Of a stretch of DNA of 64,000 bases, positions 45,169 through 54,589 are shown piece after piece; the stretch's first letter is position 1; each line of letters opens with the position of its first letter. The DNA comes from SZAS-103 sp038316385. Lineage in GTDB: Bacteria > Pseudomonadota > Gammaproteobacteria > Xanthomonadales > Xanthomonadaceae. The stretch spans positions 73,959 through 137,958 of the forward strand of contig JBBQAN010000008.1 of assembly GCA_038316385.1 (NCBI GenBank), written 5' to 3'. The notes beneath the pieces are model-generated. The model saw only the letters and a program-made list of their open reading frames with translations. It did no database searches and was not told the DNA's origin. The translations under genes and the position numbers were made by a program.

Positions 45169-46557
45169 TCACCTTGAGTGTTCAAGGCTCGCGCGCCGTG
45201 TGCGCATCATGTAGTACACCGGCACGCCAAACGCCAGCAGCGCAAAGCCCATATAGACCGGATTGGCCTGCCACGGCGTCCAGCAAACCAATGCCCCGCT
45301 ACAAGTCTTGGCATCGATACTGAGGCCGGCACCAACGATCGCCCACAACGAGAACAAGGTGGCCATCACCCCAGCAGCAACCAGCAATATCCCAGGCCTG
45401 CTCGCTGTCATCGCGCCGCTGCGCATCAATTCCAGCAAGGCCAGTGCGCACAACAGGTACATGGCCAGCGTCGCGGTGGTGGACAGCAACACCATGAAGG
45501 TGAACACCTCGACCATCGATTTACCGTAGTTCATCAGCACCAGCACGGTGACCAGCACACCGGTGACGCATAACGAAAACGTGGGTGTCTGCCGCGATGA
45601 TTGCTGGGCGAAGATTTTTGGAAACAAGCCGCTCTTGCCGAATTGAACGGGAATCTCAGCGCTCAGCAGCAGCCAGCCGTTGAGCGCGCCGAAACAACTG
45701 ATCGCGGCGAACAGGGCGAACCAGTGCGCGACCGACGGGCCCCAGAACAGGCTTGCGACATCGGCGAATGGTGCGTTCGAATGCGCAAGTTGTTCGCTCG
45801 GAATCAGCAACATCACGGTGGTACTGGCGATGATGTAAACGGTCGCGGCCAGCACCGTGCCAACGAGGCTCGCGCGGGCAATGGTGCGCGCCGGATCCTT
45901 CACCTTGTCGGCCGCCACCGCCGCCGATTCCACACCGCACAGCGCGAACAGCACCAAAGTTGCGGCGGCGGTGACTGCACTCAGGTTGAAGTGCGATGAA
46001 GTCACCTGCGCAACATTCAAGCGAGCGCTTCCCGACAATGCCAGCGCCACGCCCAGACCGACGATTCCCAGTAGCGGAATCAGTTTCAGAATCGTGGTGA
46101 CGATCTGCACCTTGCCAGCTGCGCGCGTGCCGATGATGTTCACCGCCGTCAGCAGCCACACCATCGCAATGGTAATGATTGCCGATGCGCCGCGCCGTTC
46201 GGCGATCCACGGCAACAGGTTGCTCAGGTAACTGACGCCGCCGGTGGCGATGGCGGCGTTGCCGATCCATAACGAGATCCAGTACGTCCAGACGACGACG
46301 AAAGCCGGCAACTCGCCGAATGCCAATCGTGTGTAAGCGTACGGCCCGCCGGCTTCGGGAAACGCACGGCTCAAGCCACCGAACACCGTTGCTAGCGCGA
46401 CCGCACCCGCACTCGTGAGCAGCCACGCCCACAGGCTGTTCAGGCCATACGGCGCGAGCGATGCCGGCAGCAGAAAGATGCCCGAGCCGATGATGTTGCC
46501 GACGACGAGCGCCACGCACATCCAGAATCCGAGTTGCCGCGCTGACGGCGTTGGCAT
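45169..46557 (-). CDS. APC-family amino acid permease
   Basis: A 462-residue inner membrane transporter with about 12 helices. The substrate-binding first helix has the GNIIGSGIFLLP motif typical of the APC superfamily, and helix 6 contains LFALCGVESAAVAADKVKDPARTI. It looks like the basic amino acid/antiporter branch (YjeH/AdiC-like), but the substrate cannot be assigned. Starts at ATG 46557. Confidence 0.88.
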   Translation of the reverse strand: MPTPSARQLGFWMCVALVVGNIIGSGIFLLPASLAPYGLNSLWAWLLTSAGAVALATVFGGLSRAFPEAGGPYAYTRLAFGELPAFVVVWTYWISLWIGNAAIATGGVSYLSNLLPWIAERRGASAIITIAMVWLLTAVNIIGTRAAGKVQIVTTILKLIPLLGIVGLGVALALSGSARLNVAQVTSSHFNLSAVTAAATLVLFALCGVESAAVAADKVKDPARTIARASLVGTVLAATVYIIASTTVMLLIPSEQLAHSNAPFADVASLFWGPSVAHWFALFAAISCFGALNGWLLLSAEIPVQFGKSGLFPKIFAQQSSRQTPTFSLCVTGVLVTVLVLMNYGKSMVEVFTFMVLLSTTATLAMYLLCALALLELMRSGAMTASRPGILLVAAGVMATLFSLWAIVGAGLSIDAKTCSGALVCWTPWQANPVYMGFALLAFGVPVYYMMRTRRASLEHSR

Positions 46558-46833
46558 GACGATTCCTGTAGGGGCGTTGGCGGCGGGATCGATCGTAGCA
46601 GGCCGTGACGTGGAGGGACGCCTGCTTGCCTCGTCACTTTCGAATGCAGCGGCGCACGCGGAAGACCATGGCTGTTGATGAGCCGCCTCAACGTGTGGTC
46701 TCGGCTATTCCTTCCCGCCTGGAATGACTTCAATTGAGCACTCCGCGATGCGGGCACTCCTTGACATCGGCGACGGCTTTCGGGGTCAATGGCAATCCGC
46801 CAACACCGTAAATAGACAAGAGAACGCACTGAC

Positions 46834-47190
46834 ATGGACATCTTCAAGATCTTCCGCATCGAGGCCGCGCACCGCTTGCCGAACGTGCCCGATGGGCACA
46901 AGTGCGCAAACTTGCATGGGCATTCGTTCGCGGTGGAATTGCATGTGGCTGGGGAGCCCAATGCGCACACCGGCTGGGTGATGGATTTCTCGGAGATCAA
47001 AAAGGCGTTTGCACCGATCTACGATCGGCTCGATCACCACTATCTCAACGAGATTGAAGGCTTGGAAAATCCAACCAGCGAGCGTTTGGCAATGTGGATC
47101 TGGGAACAGTTGAAACCGGCCCTGCCGCTGCTGAGCGAGGTGGTTGTCCACGAGACCTGCACCTCTGGTTGTCGCTATCACGGCTCGTAA
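46834..47190 (+). CDS. queD: 6-carboxytetrahydropterin synthase
   Basis: First committed step of queuosine synthesis: converts dihydroneopterin triphosphate to 6-carboxytetrahydropterin. The 118-residue protein has the zinc histidines His13, His28 and His30, catalytic Cys24, the GWVMDFSEIK motif, LDHHYLN and the closing HETCTSGCRYHG. Usual length. No other que gene is adjacent, and no preQ1 riboswitch pattern was noted upstream. Confidence 0.93.
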   Translation: MDIFKIFRIEAAHRLPNVPDGHKCANLHGHSFAVELHVAGEPNAHTGWVMDFSEIKKAFAPIYDRLDHHYLNEIEGLENPTSERLAMWIWEQLKPALPLLSEVVVHETCTSGCRYHGS

Positions 47191-47278
47191 TGACGCGGCG
47201 CGACAATCAACTATTGCTGACTGATTCGTCTAAGGATCAATGCTTTACAGGCAGACTAAAAATTATTTTCACGGGATA

Positions 47279-47293
47279 TGTTGCAATGCAACA
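47279..47293 (+). promoter_or_regulatory. Likely PhaR-type operator before the phasin gene
   Basis: A perfect 15-bp palindrome TGTTGCAATGCAACA, 59 bases before the phasin ATG and overlapping the proposed -35 box. It resembles the TGC...GCA sites bound by the polyhydroxyalkanoate regulator PhaR at phaP promoters in other proteobacteria. The link to PhaR is inference; no phaR gene is in the window. Confidence 0.55.
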
Positions 47294-47309
47294 AAACTTC
47301 TGTTAGCAT
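47281..47309 (+). promoter_or_regulatory. Probable phasin promoter
   Basis: TTGCAA (47281-47286) and TAGCAT (47304-47309) are spaced by 17 bases, each matching four of six consensus positions, giving a start of transcription near 47316. The operator palindrome covers the -35. Confidence 0.45.
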
Positions 47310-47352
47310 GCTTCCCATTACTGGGCATCCCGCCCTTTTGAGGAGCAGGTCC

Positions 47353-47778
47353 ATGTACGAGCAAATCCAGAGCCAGATGATGAACATGAGCAAGCAGTTC
47401 GCCAACGCCGCGCTGCAGGCCAACACCCTTGCGCTGCAGAACGCGCAGAATCTGATCGGTCTGCAGTTCAAGACGCTCGAAGAGCGCCTGAATGCGAACG
47501 TCGCGTTCTTCGGCCAGGCTTCCGAGGCCCGTGATATCGAAGACCTCAAGACGATCATGCCGAAGGGCATGGAGTTGGCGAAGGAAACCGCCGAGCGTTT
47601 CGCCGCCGTCGGCCAGGAAATGATCGCCGCGCAGGTCAAGACCAACCAAGCGATCGCCGAACTGGTCAAGGGTCAGGTCGAAGCCGCCAATGACGAAATC
47701 CGCAACGTCGCGACCCAGGCCGCCGACATCGCGACCAAGAACGTGGACAAGGTCGTGAAGGCCGCTGCCCGCAAGTAA
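47353..47778 (+). CDS. Phasin family protein (PHA granule-associated)
   Basis: A 141-residue amphipathic helical protein. The Phasin_2 pattern is clear: MYEQIQSQMMNMSKQFANAA, repeated Gln/Ala/Asn-rich helices, and an Ala/Lys-rich tail (DKVVKAAARK). Phasins coat polyhydroxyalkanoate granules. A perfect aggag ribosome site lies 7 bases before the ATG, and a PhaR-like operator lies upstream, both consistent with a highly expressed, PHA-responsive gene. No PHA synthase gene is in the window. Confidence 0.9.
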   Translation: MYEQIQSQMMNMSKQFANAALQANTLALQNAQNLIGLQFKTLEERLNANVAFFGQASEARDIEDLKTIMPKGMELAKETAERFAAVGQEMIAAQVKTNQAIAELVKGQVEAANDEIRNVATQAADIATKNVDKVVKAAARK

Positions 47779-47839
47779 GTTTCAACGTCCAACGTGTGTG
47801 TGGTTTGCGCGGCCGGTTCCCCTGCCGGCGCGCAATTTC

Positions 47840-47868
47840 AAAGCCGGCGCTTGCGCCGGCTTTTCTTT
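47840..47868 (+). terminator. Rho-independent terminator behind the phasin gene
   Basis: Stem aagccggc/gccggctt with a 4-6 base loop followed by ttttctttt. Strong, as expected for an abundant single-gene transcript. Confidence 0.85.
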
Positions 47869-48163
47869 TGGGCGAATCGACAAATGCCGCTTGGTGTTCG
47901 TCCCAACAAACGAACCAGTGGATGAATGTTTCGCGAACACATGGCTCAACACCAACGTGGCAACTGGGTGGGGTTGAGGCGCTATCCGAACGCTATTGGA
48001 TATCAAGCGAAATCATTCTCCCGCCGGCGAGTGCAAGGCGGAGAATTCCCGATAGATCGATGAAGAAACGATTCCACATCCGCTGCAACGGGCCTTCGTG
48101 GCTTCGCTCGCCCGCGGCGCCTCAGCAATAAGGTCTGCCGCGAAGAGAACCAACAGCGTGCCG
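47869..48163. other. Intergenic stretch before the RND pump gene end
   Basis: About 300 bp between the phasin terminator and the convergent RND transporter stop; nothing recognisable on either strand. Confidence 0.4.
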
Positions 48164-51100
48164 TCAGCCTTCCAGCTTGTCTCCCAACACACGTCGCACC
48201 ACCACGTAGAACACTGGAATCAGCAAGAGACCGAGGAACGTGGCGAACATCATGCCGCCGATCACGCCGGTGCCGATCGCATGGCGGGCGTTCGCGCCGG
48301 CGCCGCTGGAAATCGCCAGCGGGGTGACGCCCATGATGAAGGCGAACGAAGTCATCAGAATCGGGCGGAAGCGGAGCTTGGCCGCATCAATCACCGCACC
48401 GCGCAATGGCTTGCCAGCGAGGCGTTCGGCCACAGCGAACTCAATGATCAGGATCGCGTTCTTCGCCGCCAAACCGATGACGGTGATCAGGCCGATCTTG
48501 AAATAAATGTCGTCCGGCAATCCGCGCAGCAGCGAAAAACTCACCGCGCCGAGCACGCCGAGCGGCACCACCAGCAGCACCGCGACCGGAACCGACCAGC
48601 TTTCGTACAGCGCAGCAAGGCACAGAAACACCACCAGAATCGACAGCACCATCAGCTTGGTCGATTGGCTGCCGGAAAGAATTTCCTGATACGACTGACC
48701 CGTCCAGTCGTTGCCAAAACCTTTAGGCAAGCCGTCCACAATTTTCTGCATCGCCGCCATCGCCTCGCCTGAACTGTGGCCGGGCGCTTGCGAACCGACG
48801 ATTTCGACCGACGAATAGCCGTTGTAGCGGGTCAGCGAAGGCGGCCCGACGATCCAGTGCGACTTCACCACGCTCGATAACGGAATCATCGTCGCGCTGT
48901 CGCCGGCCGTCGTGGCGGTCGCGTTCGGGCTCGGCGTGAAGAAGTGATTCAGGGAATCCGGCCCGGTGCGGAACGGCGCGTCGGCCTGCATCGTCACCCG
49001 CTTGATGCGGCCGTTGTTGACGAAATCGTTGACGTACACCGGCGCCAGCATCAGCTGGATTGCGCTGTAAATATCATTGAGCGACAACCCCATCGCTTGC
49101 GCCTGAACACGATCCACATCGAGCTTGAGTTGCGGCGCATCCGGCAAACCGTTCGGGCGCACCCCAACGAGCGCTGGATTCTTGCCCGCCTCGCCCAGCA
49201 CGCGACCCATGTTTTGCACAAGTGCTGCACGGCCTTCGCCGCCGCGATCTTGCAAATACATGTCGAAGCCGCCGAACTGACCCAGCCCGCTTACCGTTGG
49301 CAGGTTGATCACGAAAATCTGCGCGTCCCTGACGCCGCCCAACGCCATGTTGGCCTTCTGGATGAAGGCGCTCGCGTCGGTCTTGCGATCGCCCCACGGC
49401 TTGAGCTTGATGAAGGCCATGCCGACGTTTTCGCCTTGACCGACAAAGCTGAAGCCGGCCACCTGCATCATCCCTTCGTAGCCTTCGATGGGCTCGACGC
49501 GTGCGCGCACTTGCTCGAATACTTTCTTGGTGCGCTCGATCGTTGCTCCGGGCGGCAACTGCACGATCGCCAGTGCGTAACCCTGATCTTCTTCCGGCAA
49601 AAAGCTGCCGGGCATCCGCAAAAACAGGAAACCGCAAGCCAGCGCGAGCATCGCAAACACCATCATCCAGCGCGGCGCATGCGTGACCGCGCTGCCGATA
49701 TGGCCGATGTAAGTGTTACTGACTTTGGCGTAGATCTTGTTGAAGCCACGGAAGATCGGATTGCGGCTGTCGTGGTGCTCGCTCGGCTTGAGCAGGCTGG
49801 CACACAGCGCCGGTGTGAAACCGAGCGCGAGGAATGCCGAAAAACCCATCGCCATCGCGATGGTAATCGCAAACTGTTTGTAGATCACACCGGCGCTGCC
49901 TGCCTGCAAGGCGCTTGGCACAAATACCGCCGCCAGTACAACCGTGATTGCCACCACCGCGCCGCTGATCTGGCTCATCGCCTTGATCGTCGCTTCACGC
50001 GGCGCGAGGCCTTCCTCGGTCATGATCCGTTCGACGTTTTCGATCACCACGATCGCATCGTCCACCACGATGCCGATCGCCAGCACCATCCCGAACAAGG
50101 TGAGCTGGTTGATGGTGAAGCCGATCAGGTACATACCGAGGAACGTGCCGAGCAGCGCAATCGGAATCACCAGCGTCGGGATCAGCGTGGCGCGAAGGTT
50201 TTGCAGGAAGATCAGCATCACCAGAAACACCAGCACGAAGGCTTCGGCGAGGGTCTTGGCGACTTCCTCGATCGAGACTTTCACGAACGAAGAACTGTCG
50301 TACGGCGTGAACCACGTCACTCCGGACGGGAAGCTCGGCTGCAATTCGTCCATGCGTTTGCGCACCGCTTCGGTTACACCCAGCGCATTGGCGCCCGGCG
50401 CGAGTTGCACCGCGAAGCCGGACGCAGGAATGCCTTTCCAGCGCAGCTCGAACGCGGCATTGGACGAGCCAATCTCGATGCGCGCGACATCTTTCAGTTG
50501 CACCGTGGTGCCATCAGGACTGGCGCGCAGGATGATGCTGCCGAATTGTTCCGGCGTGCTGTAGCGACCTTCCGCAGAAACCGTGGCGGTGAACGCCTGC
50601 CCTTGCGGCGATGGCGACGCACCGACCGAACCAGCCGCGAACTGTACGTTCTGCCCACGCACAGCGGCCAGCACTTGGCTCGCCGACATGCCGTACGCGC
50701 GCAGCTTGTCCGGGTTCAGCCAGATGTTCATCGAGTATTCGCCACCGAACACCCGCGTGCTGCCGACGCCGGGTATGCGCGAGATCTGGTCGAGCACGCG
50801 CGAACTGACCAGATCGGCCAGCGCATCCTTGTCGATCGCCGGATTCGACGAACGCAGTGCGACGACCATCAGGAAGCCGGCGTTGGACTTGGCAACCACG
50901 ACACCCTGCTGGATCACTTCCGAAGGCAGCCGTGGGGTCGCTAGCGCCACCTTGTTCTGCACCTGCACTTGAGCGATATCAGGATCGGTGCCCGGTGCAA
51001 AGGTGAGGCTGATCGACGCACCACCGTTCGCGCTCGACGAGGAGTTGAAGTAATCCAGATGGTCGATGCCGGTGAGTTGCTGCTCGATCACCTGCGTCAC

Positions 51101-51280
51101 CGCGCGCTCGGTCGTATCCGCGCTCGCGCCCGGATAACTGGCACCGATGTTGACCTGCACCGGTGCGATGTTCGGATACGACTCCACGCCAAGATTGAAA
51201 ATGGCGAGCATACCGCCGAGCGCGATCAGGATCGCGATGACCCACGCGAACACCGGATGATCGATGAAAAACCGCGACAT
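48164..51280 (-). CDS. RND multidrug efflux transporter, inner membrane pump
   Basis: A 1038-residue AcrB/MexB-type (HAE1) proton-driven pump. Features are the family start MSRFFIDHPVFAWVIAI, 12 helices with two large periplasmic loops, the helix 4 motif GMVLAIGIVVDDAIVVIENVER with the paired aspartates of the proton relay, and GLITVIGLAAKNAILIIEFA in helix 10-11. It exports drugs, dyes or detergents with the adaptor encoded 6 bp upstream and an outer membrane channel encoded elsewhere. Full length. Confidence 0.95.
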   Translation of the reverse strand: MSRFFIDHPVFAWVIAILIALGGMLAIFNLGVESYPNIAPVQVNIGASYPGASADTTERAVTQVIEQQLTGIDHLDYFNSSSSANGGASISLTFAPGTDPDIAQVQVQNKVALATPRLPSEVIQQGVVVAKSNAGFLMVVALRSSNPAIDKDALADLVSSRVLDQISRIPGVGSTRVFGGEYSMNIWLNPDKLRAYGMSASQVLAAVRGQNVQFAAGSVGASPSPQGQAFTATVSAEGRYSTPEQFGSIILRASPDGTTVQLKDVARIEIGSSNAAFELRWKGIPASGFAVQLAPGANALGVTEAVRKRMDELQPSFPSGVTWFTPYDSSSFVKVSIEEVAKTLAEAFVLVFLVMLIFLQNLRATLIPTLVIPIALLGTFLGMYLIGFTINQLTLFGMVLAIGIVVDDAIVVIENVERIMTEEGLAPREATIKAMSQISGAVVAITVVLAAVFVPSALQAGSAGVIYKQFAITIAMAMGFSAFLALGFTPALCASLLKPSEHHDSRNPIFRGFNKIYAKVSNTYIGHIGSAVTHAPRWMMVFAMLALACGFLFLRMPGSFLPEEDQGYALAIVQLPPGATIERTKKVFEQVRARVEPIEGYEGMMQVAGFSFVGQGENVGMAFIKLKPWGDRKTDASAFIQKANMALGGVRDAQIFVINLPTVSGLGQFGGFDMYLQDRGGEGRAALVQNMGRVLGEAGKNPALVGVRPNGLPDAPQLKLDVDRVQAQAMGLSLNDIYSAIQLMLAPVYVNDFVNNGRIKRVTMQADAPFRTGPDSLNHFFTPSPNATATTAGDSATMIPLSSVVKSHWIVGPPSLTRYNGYSSVEIVGSQAPGHSSGEAMAAMQKIVDGLPKGFGNDWTGQSYQEILSGSQSTKLMVLSILVVFLCLAALYESWSVPVAVLLVVPLGVLGAVSFSLLRGLPDDIYFKIGLITVIGLAAKNAILIIEFAVAERLAGKPLRGAVIDAAKLRFRPILMTSFAFIMGVTPLAISSGAGANARHAIGTGVIGGMMFATFLGLLLIPVFYVVVRRVLGDKLEG

Positions 51281-51286
51281 GACCGA

Positions 51287-52459
51287 TTAGCCCTTCGATG
51301 CCGACGCCGCAGGTGCAGCATCGCCATCGGGCTGCCACGGGGAGGGTTTCGCTGGCTTGCCAGCTTGTGCCTTCTGCAAGCCCGACACGATCACTTGATC
51401 GCCGGATTCGAGCCCTTTGGTGATGATCCAGTCAGAACCCTGGCTGCGATTGGCATCCACGTCCTTGCGCACCACGTTGCCGCCACTACCAACCACCAGC
51501 GCGTAGGCGCTGGCCTGATCGCGCTGGATGGCCGCTTGCGGTATCAGAAATGCGCCCTTCTCATCACCCATCGTCAATTTCAGCGTCACATACATGCCCG
51601 GCAGCAGGCGACGGTCGGGATTAGGGATTACGGCGCGCATCGCCACCGCTCCGGTGGCCGGATCGACCGTATTGCCGGAGAAATCGAGCGTCCCCTTGTG
51701 CTCGTACGGCGTGCCGTCGGGTAGCAATATTTGGACATCATCCTGGCTGGCAGCACCGCCGCGCAGACGCTGCAATTGTTCCTGATCGTTGATGCTCATC
51801 GTGAAATTGACATACATCGAATCGATCTGGTCTACCGTGGTCAGCAAGGTCGCCTCGCCCTGCCCAACCAACGCGCCTTCGGTCACTTGCTGCTTTCCGG
51901 CGCGTCCGGCAATCGGCGAACGCACCGTTGCGTAACCCAGATTGATACGTGCGCTATCGGCGATTGCCTTTCCCTGCTGCACGGCAGCGGCGGAACTGCG
52001 TTCGGCGGCGAGTGCATTGTCATAATCGGATTTTGAAATGTATTTTTGTGCGATCAGTTGGCGCGCGCGATCGGCCGCTGCATGCGCATTGGCATAAGTC
52101 GCCTGCGCCGCCGCAAGGCTGGCCTGTCCTTGTTCCAACGTGGCCTGCAAGCTTGCCGCATCGATGCGAAACAAAACCTGACCCTCGTGCACGTCGCTGC
52201 CTTCGACATACACGCGCTTTTCCAGCACGCCTGGAACTCTCGCACGCACGTCAGCGCTGCGGATCGCCGACAACCGTCCGACCAGATCCTGCTGCAACGA
52301 CACGATGGTCGCCTTGGCGGTGATCACACCCACGTCAGGCGGTGGCATGCCGTCGGCCATTCCGCCGCGACCGCTGGGAGCCGATCCCTTGCAGCCAGCC
52401 ATGCCGATAACAATCGCCGTGGAAAGAATCAGCAAGGGAGCGAAGGCGATTCGGCGCAT
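51287..52459 (-). CDS. RND efflux periplasmic adaptor lipoprotein
   Basis: A 390-residue AcrA/MexA-type membrane fusion protein. Signal peptide with lipobox MAGC (lipid Cys23), then the biotinyl-lipoyl-like hairpin, a coiled-coil alpha hairpin (about 105-165) and the beta-barrel (GMYVTLKL, IPQAAIQRD). ATG 52459 is chosen because it gives a clean lipoprotein signal; the frame stays open upstream without coding character. It is followed by the pump gene after a 6-bp gap. No regulator gene is adjacent. Confidence 0.93.
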   Translation of the reverse strand: MRRIAFAPLLILSTAIVIGMAGCKGSAPSGRGGMADGMPPPDVGVITAKATIVSLQQDLVGRLSAIRSADVRARVPGVLEKRVYVEGSDVHEGQVLFRIDAASLQATLEQGQASLAAAQATYANAHAAADRARQLIAQKYISKSDYDNALAAERSSAAAVQQGKAIADSARINLGYATVRSPIAGRAGKQQVTEGALVGQGEATLLTTVDQIDSMYVNFTMSINDQEQLQRLRGGAASQDDVQILLPDGTPYEHKGTLDFSGNTVDPATGAVAMRAVIPNPDRRLLPGMYVTLKLTMGDEKGAFLIPQAAIQRDQASAYALVVGSGGNVVRKDVDANRSQGSDWIITKGLESGDQVIVSGLQKAQAGKPAKPSPWQPDGDAAPAASASKG

Positions 52460-52583
52460 GTGCGATCTCGATGAGGTGATGGCAGAATCAGCCGAAACAA
52501 TCGCCCGACATCGAATGGGCGCCTTTCGCGACGGTCGCGACGCATTACTGCACTGGCTAGTCTTGCTTATCTGCAAGTCTAGC

Positions 52584-53294
52584 TTATCGATCTGGATCGG
52601 CATCATGCCAAAAGTCAGCGCGACGCGACGCGTCTGCCCAGTCAATGGAATGCACCGTTGCATCCCCCGCATCAGTTCGATACGACAACAGACCAAGCCG
52701 GGGTGCAGGGATAACGCGATCAAGAATAGTGACGGTTTCTTCGCAGCGATGAAATTCCGGATCGACAGCATTGCCAATCCAGCCGAGCAGGCGCAGGCCA
52801 TCATCGCGGATCGCACGCGCGCTCAGTCGCGCATGGTTGATGCAGCCCAAGCGCAATCCCACCACCAGCAACACTGGCAAGTCCAATGCACGGGCGAGTT
52901 CGGATTGATCGAGTTGTGCAGACAACGGCGCGGCCCAACCACCAACGCCTTCAACCACGACGATATCGGCCTGCGCGACGAGCGCATCGAATGCGGCCCG
53001 GAATGGTTGAAGCTCCACTTCAACGCCGACATCGGCTGCTGCGAGTTCCGGTGCGGTCGGATCGGGAAACGCATACGGATTCACCAGTGCATAGTCCGGC
53101 TGCGGATCGCTGGCGGCGATCAATCGCAATGCATCGTCGTTGCGCCAGCCGGCAGGCGTGCGTTCGCAACCGCTTGCGACGGGTTTCATGCCGACCGCGC
53201 GCAAGCCGCGCGCGCGCAGCGCATGCAGTAGCGCGCAACTTGCGGTGGTCTTGCCGATGCCGGTATCGGTGCCGGTGATGTAGATGCCGCGCAT
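52584..53294 (-). CDS. bioD: Dethiobiotin synthetase
   Basis: ATP-dependent ring closure of DAPA with CO2 in biotin synthesis. The 236-residue protein has P-loop GTDTGIGKTT (8-17), GMKPVASGCE, EGVGGWAAPL and the VVGLRLGCINHARL segment. It stands alone here, with no bioA/B/F neighbour. Upstream TMEM175-like gene ends 5 bp before its start, so the two are probably co-transcribed. Confidence 0.95.
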   Translation of the reverse strand: MRGIYITGTDTGIGKTTASCALLHALRARGLRAVGMKPVASGCERTPAGWRNDDALRLIAASDPQPDYALVNPYAFPDPTAPELAAADVGVEVELQPFRAAFDALVAQADIVVVEGVGGWAAPLSAQLDQSELARALDLPVLLVVGLRLGCINHARLSARAIRDDGLRLLGWIGNAVDPEFHRCEETVTILDRVIPAPRLGLLSYRTDAGDATVHSIDWADASRRADFWHDADPDR

Positions 53295-53299
53295 CGGGC

Positions 53300-54043
53300 T
53301 CACGCGAATGCATCCTCCGCACGCAATCGCCGTTCGTAGCGCCGCGACAACGGTTTCGACAGCGCGGTTGCCCAATACATGAATCCGGGAAGCCCCAACT
53401 TCCAACCCCAACTTTCCGAGCCGACGATCATCACTAGCACAGCCGCCAGCACCGATGCGATCGCGATCAGCACCAGCAACGCCCATGTGAACTGGGTCAT
53501 GCGCGTGGCAATGCATTCCTCGCGCGACAGCTCCAACGCGACGCGGCAATTCCATGCATGCCGAAACAACAGCCACATCACCGCGCAAAGAGCGCCGTAC
53601 GCGACGCCGTAAGTAATGAACATCGCCGAGATATCGCGCCACGAGCCGATCGTGAAGTTTGCAGGCAACCAATGATTGGTGATCAGATCGAACATGGACG
53701 AGAACACCATACGCAATGGATAAACGAAGATCAGCACCAGAAATACCAATAGCAAGCTCAACCGCCGTGCGACGGTATCGTCCAGCCCATAACGTCGGCT
53801 CCAGTCGGCGTGCGATGTCCAGAACACCAGGATCAGCCAGAAGCTCAAGGCAAATGTCGGCACGTTTTTCAGCGCGAGGATCAGGTCGTCGACGCTATGC
53901 GGCAAGTGGTCGCCGGAGATCACCAGCAGCGTTACGGCGAACGCGAACGCCGCATCGACGAAGGCTTCCAGTCGCGTGGTCTTGTCGCCACGCTCGGGCA
54001 ATACTGCGGAGAAAATCGACTTTTTTTCGCTGGTCTCGCTCAC
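53300..54043 (-). CDS. TMEM175-family membrane protein (DUF1211)
   Basis: A 247-residue protein with about six helices. The pore-lining start of the family, normally FSD then AFAIAITLL-like, reads FVDAAFAFAVTLLVI; Asp is kept but Ser is replaced by Val. Bacterial TMEM175 proteins are leaky potassium-selective tetrameric channels. Histidine/tryptophan residues follow in WTSHADWSRR. Channel function is inferred. It overlaps nothing but lies 5 bp before bioD, both minus strand, and is divergent from msrC. Confidence 0.8.
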   Translation of the reverse strand: MSETSEKKSIFSAVLPERGDKTTRLEAFVDAAFAFAVTLLVISGDHLPHSVDDLILALKNVPTFALSFWLILVFWTSHADWSRRYGLDDTVARRLSLLLVFLVLIFVYPLRMVFSSMFDLITNHWLPANFTIGSWRDISAMFITYGVAYGALCAVMWLLFRHAWNCRVALELSREECIATRMTQFTWALLVLIAIASVLAAVLVMIVGSESWGWKLGLPGFMYWATALSKPLSRRYERRLRAEDAFA

Positions 54044-54080
54044 GCGTCAGATCCTGTGCATAGCGGAAGGGCCGCACTGC

Positions 54081-54086
54081 TAGAAT
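54081..54086 (+). promoter_or_regulatory. Possible -10 element for msrC
   Basis: TAGAAT, 20 bases before the msrC ATG in the 63-bp divergent gap; -35 (around 54058-54063, gcatag) is weak. Confidence 0.3.
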
Positions 54087-54106
54087 AAAGGCAAACTGGA
54101 GCGATC

Positions 54107-54589
54107 ATGTTCGACGCCGATCAGCTTACCGGAAGCAAGCCCGCGCAGTACGCGCAGCTATTGCAACAGGCGCGTGGCCTGCTGTCAGGCGAGCGCGACC
54201 GCATCGCCAATGCGGCGAATCTTTGCGCACTCGTCTATCACGCGCTGCCCTCCTTGAACTGGGTCGGCTTCTATTTCTTCGATGGGAACGAGCTCGTGGT
54301 CGGGCCATTTCAGGGGCGGCCCGCCTGCGTGCGCATCGCGATCGGTCGCGGCGTCTGCGGCACCGCCGCGCAAACACGCACGACCCAACGCGTCGCCGAC
54401 GTGAACGTCTTCGAAGGCCATATTCCCTGCGATGGCGCGTCGCGTTCGGAGCTCGTAGTGCCGCTCTGTCGAGACAATGAATTGATAGGCGTATTCGACC
54501 TCGACAGCCCGGAAACCGATCGCTTCGATGAAGACGATCAAAAAGGTCTTGAAGCAATCGCGCAAACGTGGCTGGAGGCGAGCGCATGA
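54107..54589 (+). CDS. msrC: Free methionine-R-sulfoxide reductase (GAF domain)
   Basis: Reduces free methionine-R-sulfoxide using a GAF fold. The 160-residue protein has cysteines 74, 84 and 108; their spacing (10 and 24) is identical to the catalytic and resolving cysteines 84, 94 and 118 of the E. coli enzyme. Motifs NWVGFYF, GPFQGRPACVRI and GVCG are typical. The stop overlaps the start of the next gene (ATGA), so the two are coupled. Confidence 0.92.
   Translation: MFDADQLTGSKPAQYAQLLQQARGLLSGERDRIANAANLCALVYHALPSLNWVGFYFFDGNELVVGPFQGRPACVRIAIGRGVCGTAAQTRTTQRVADVNVFEGHIPCDGASRSELVVPLCRDNELIGVFDLDSPETDRFDEDDQKGLEAIAQTWLEASA

Noticed and set aside
46558..46833. preQ1 riboswitch before queD
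   Set aside because: No C-rich stem with A-rich tail typical of preQ1 aptamers was found; such switches are rare in this group.
48944..50944. 666-codon open frame on the plus strand
   Set aside because: Lies wholly opposite the RND pump gene, is His/Arg/Gln-rich with no domain, and is a typical shadow frame of high-GC DNA.
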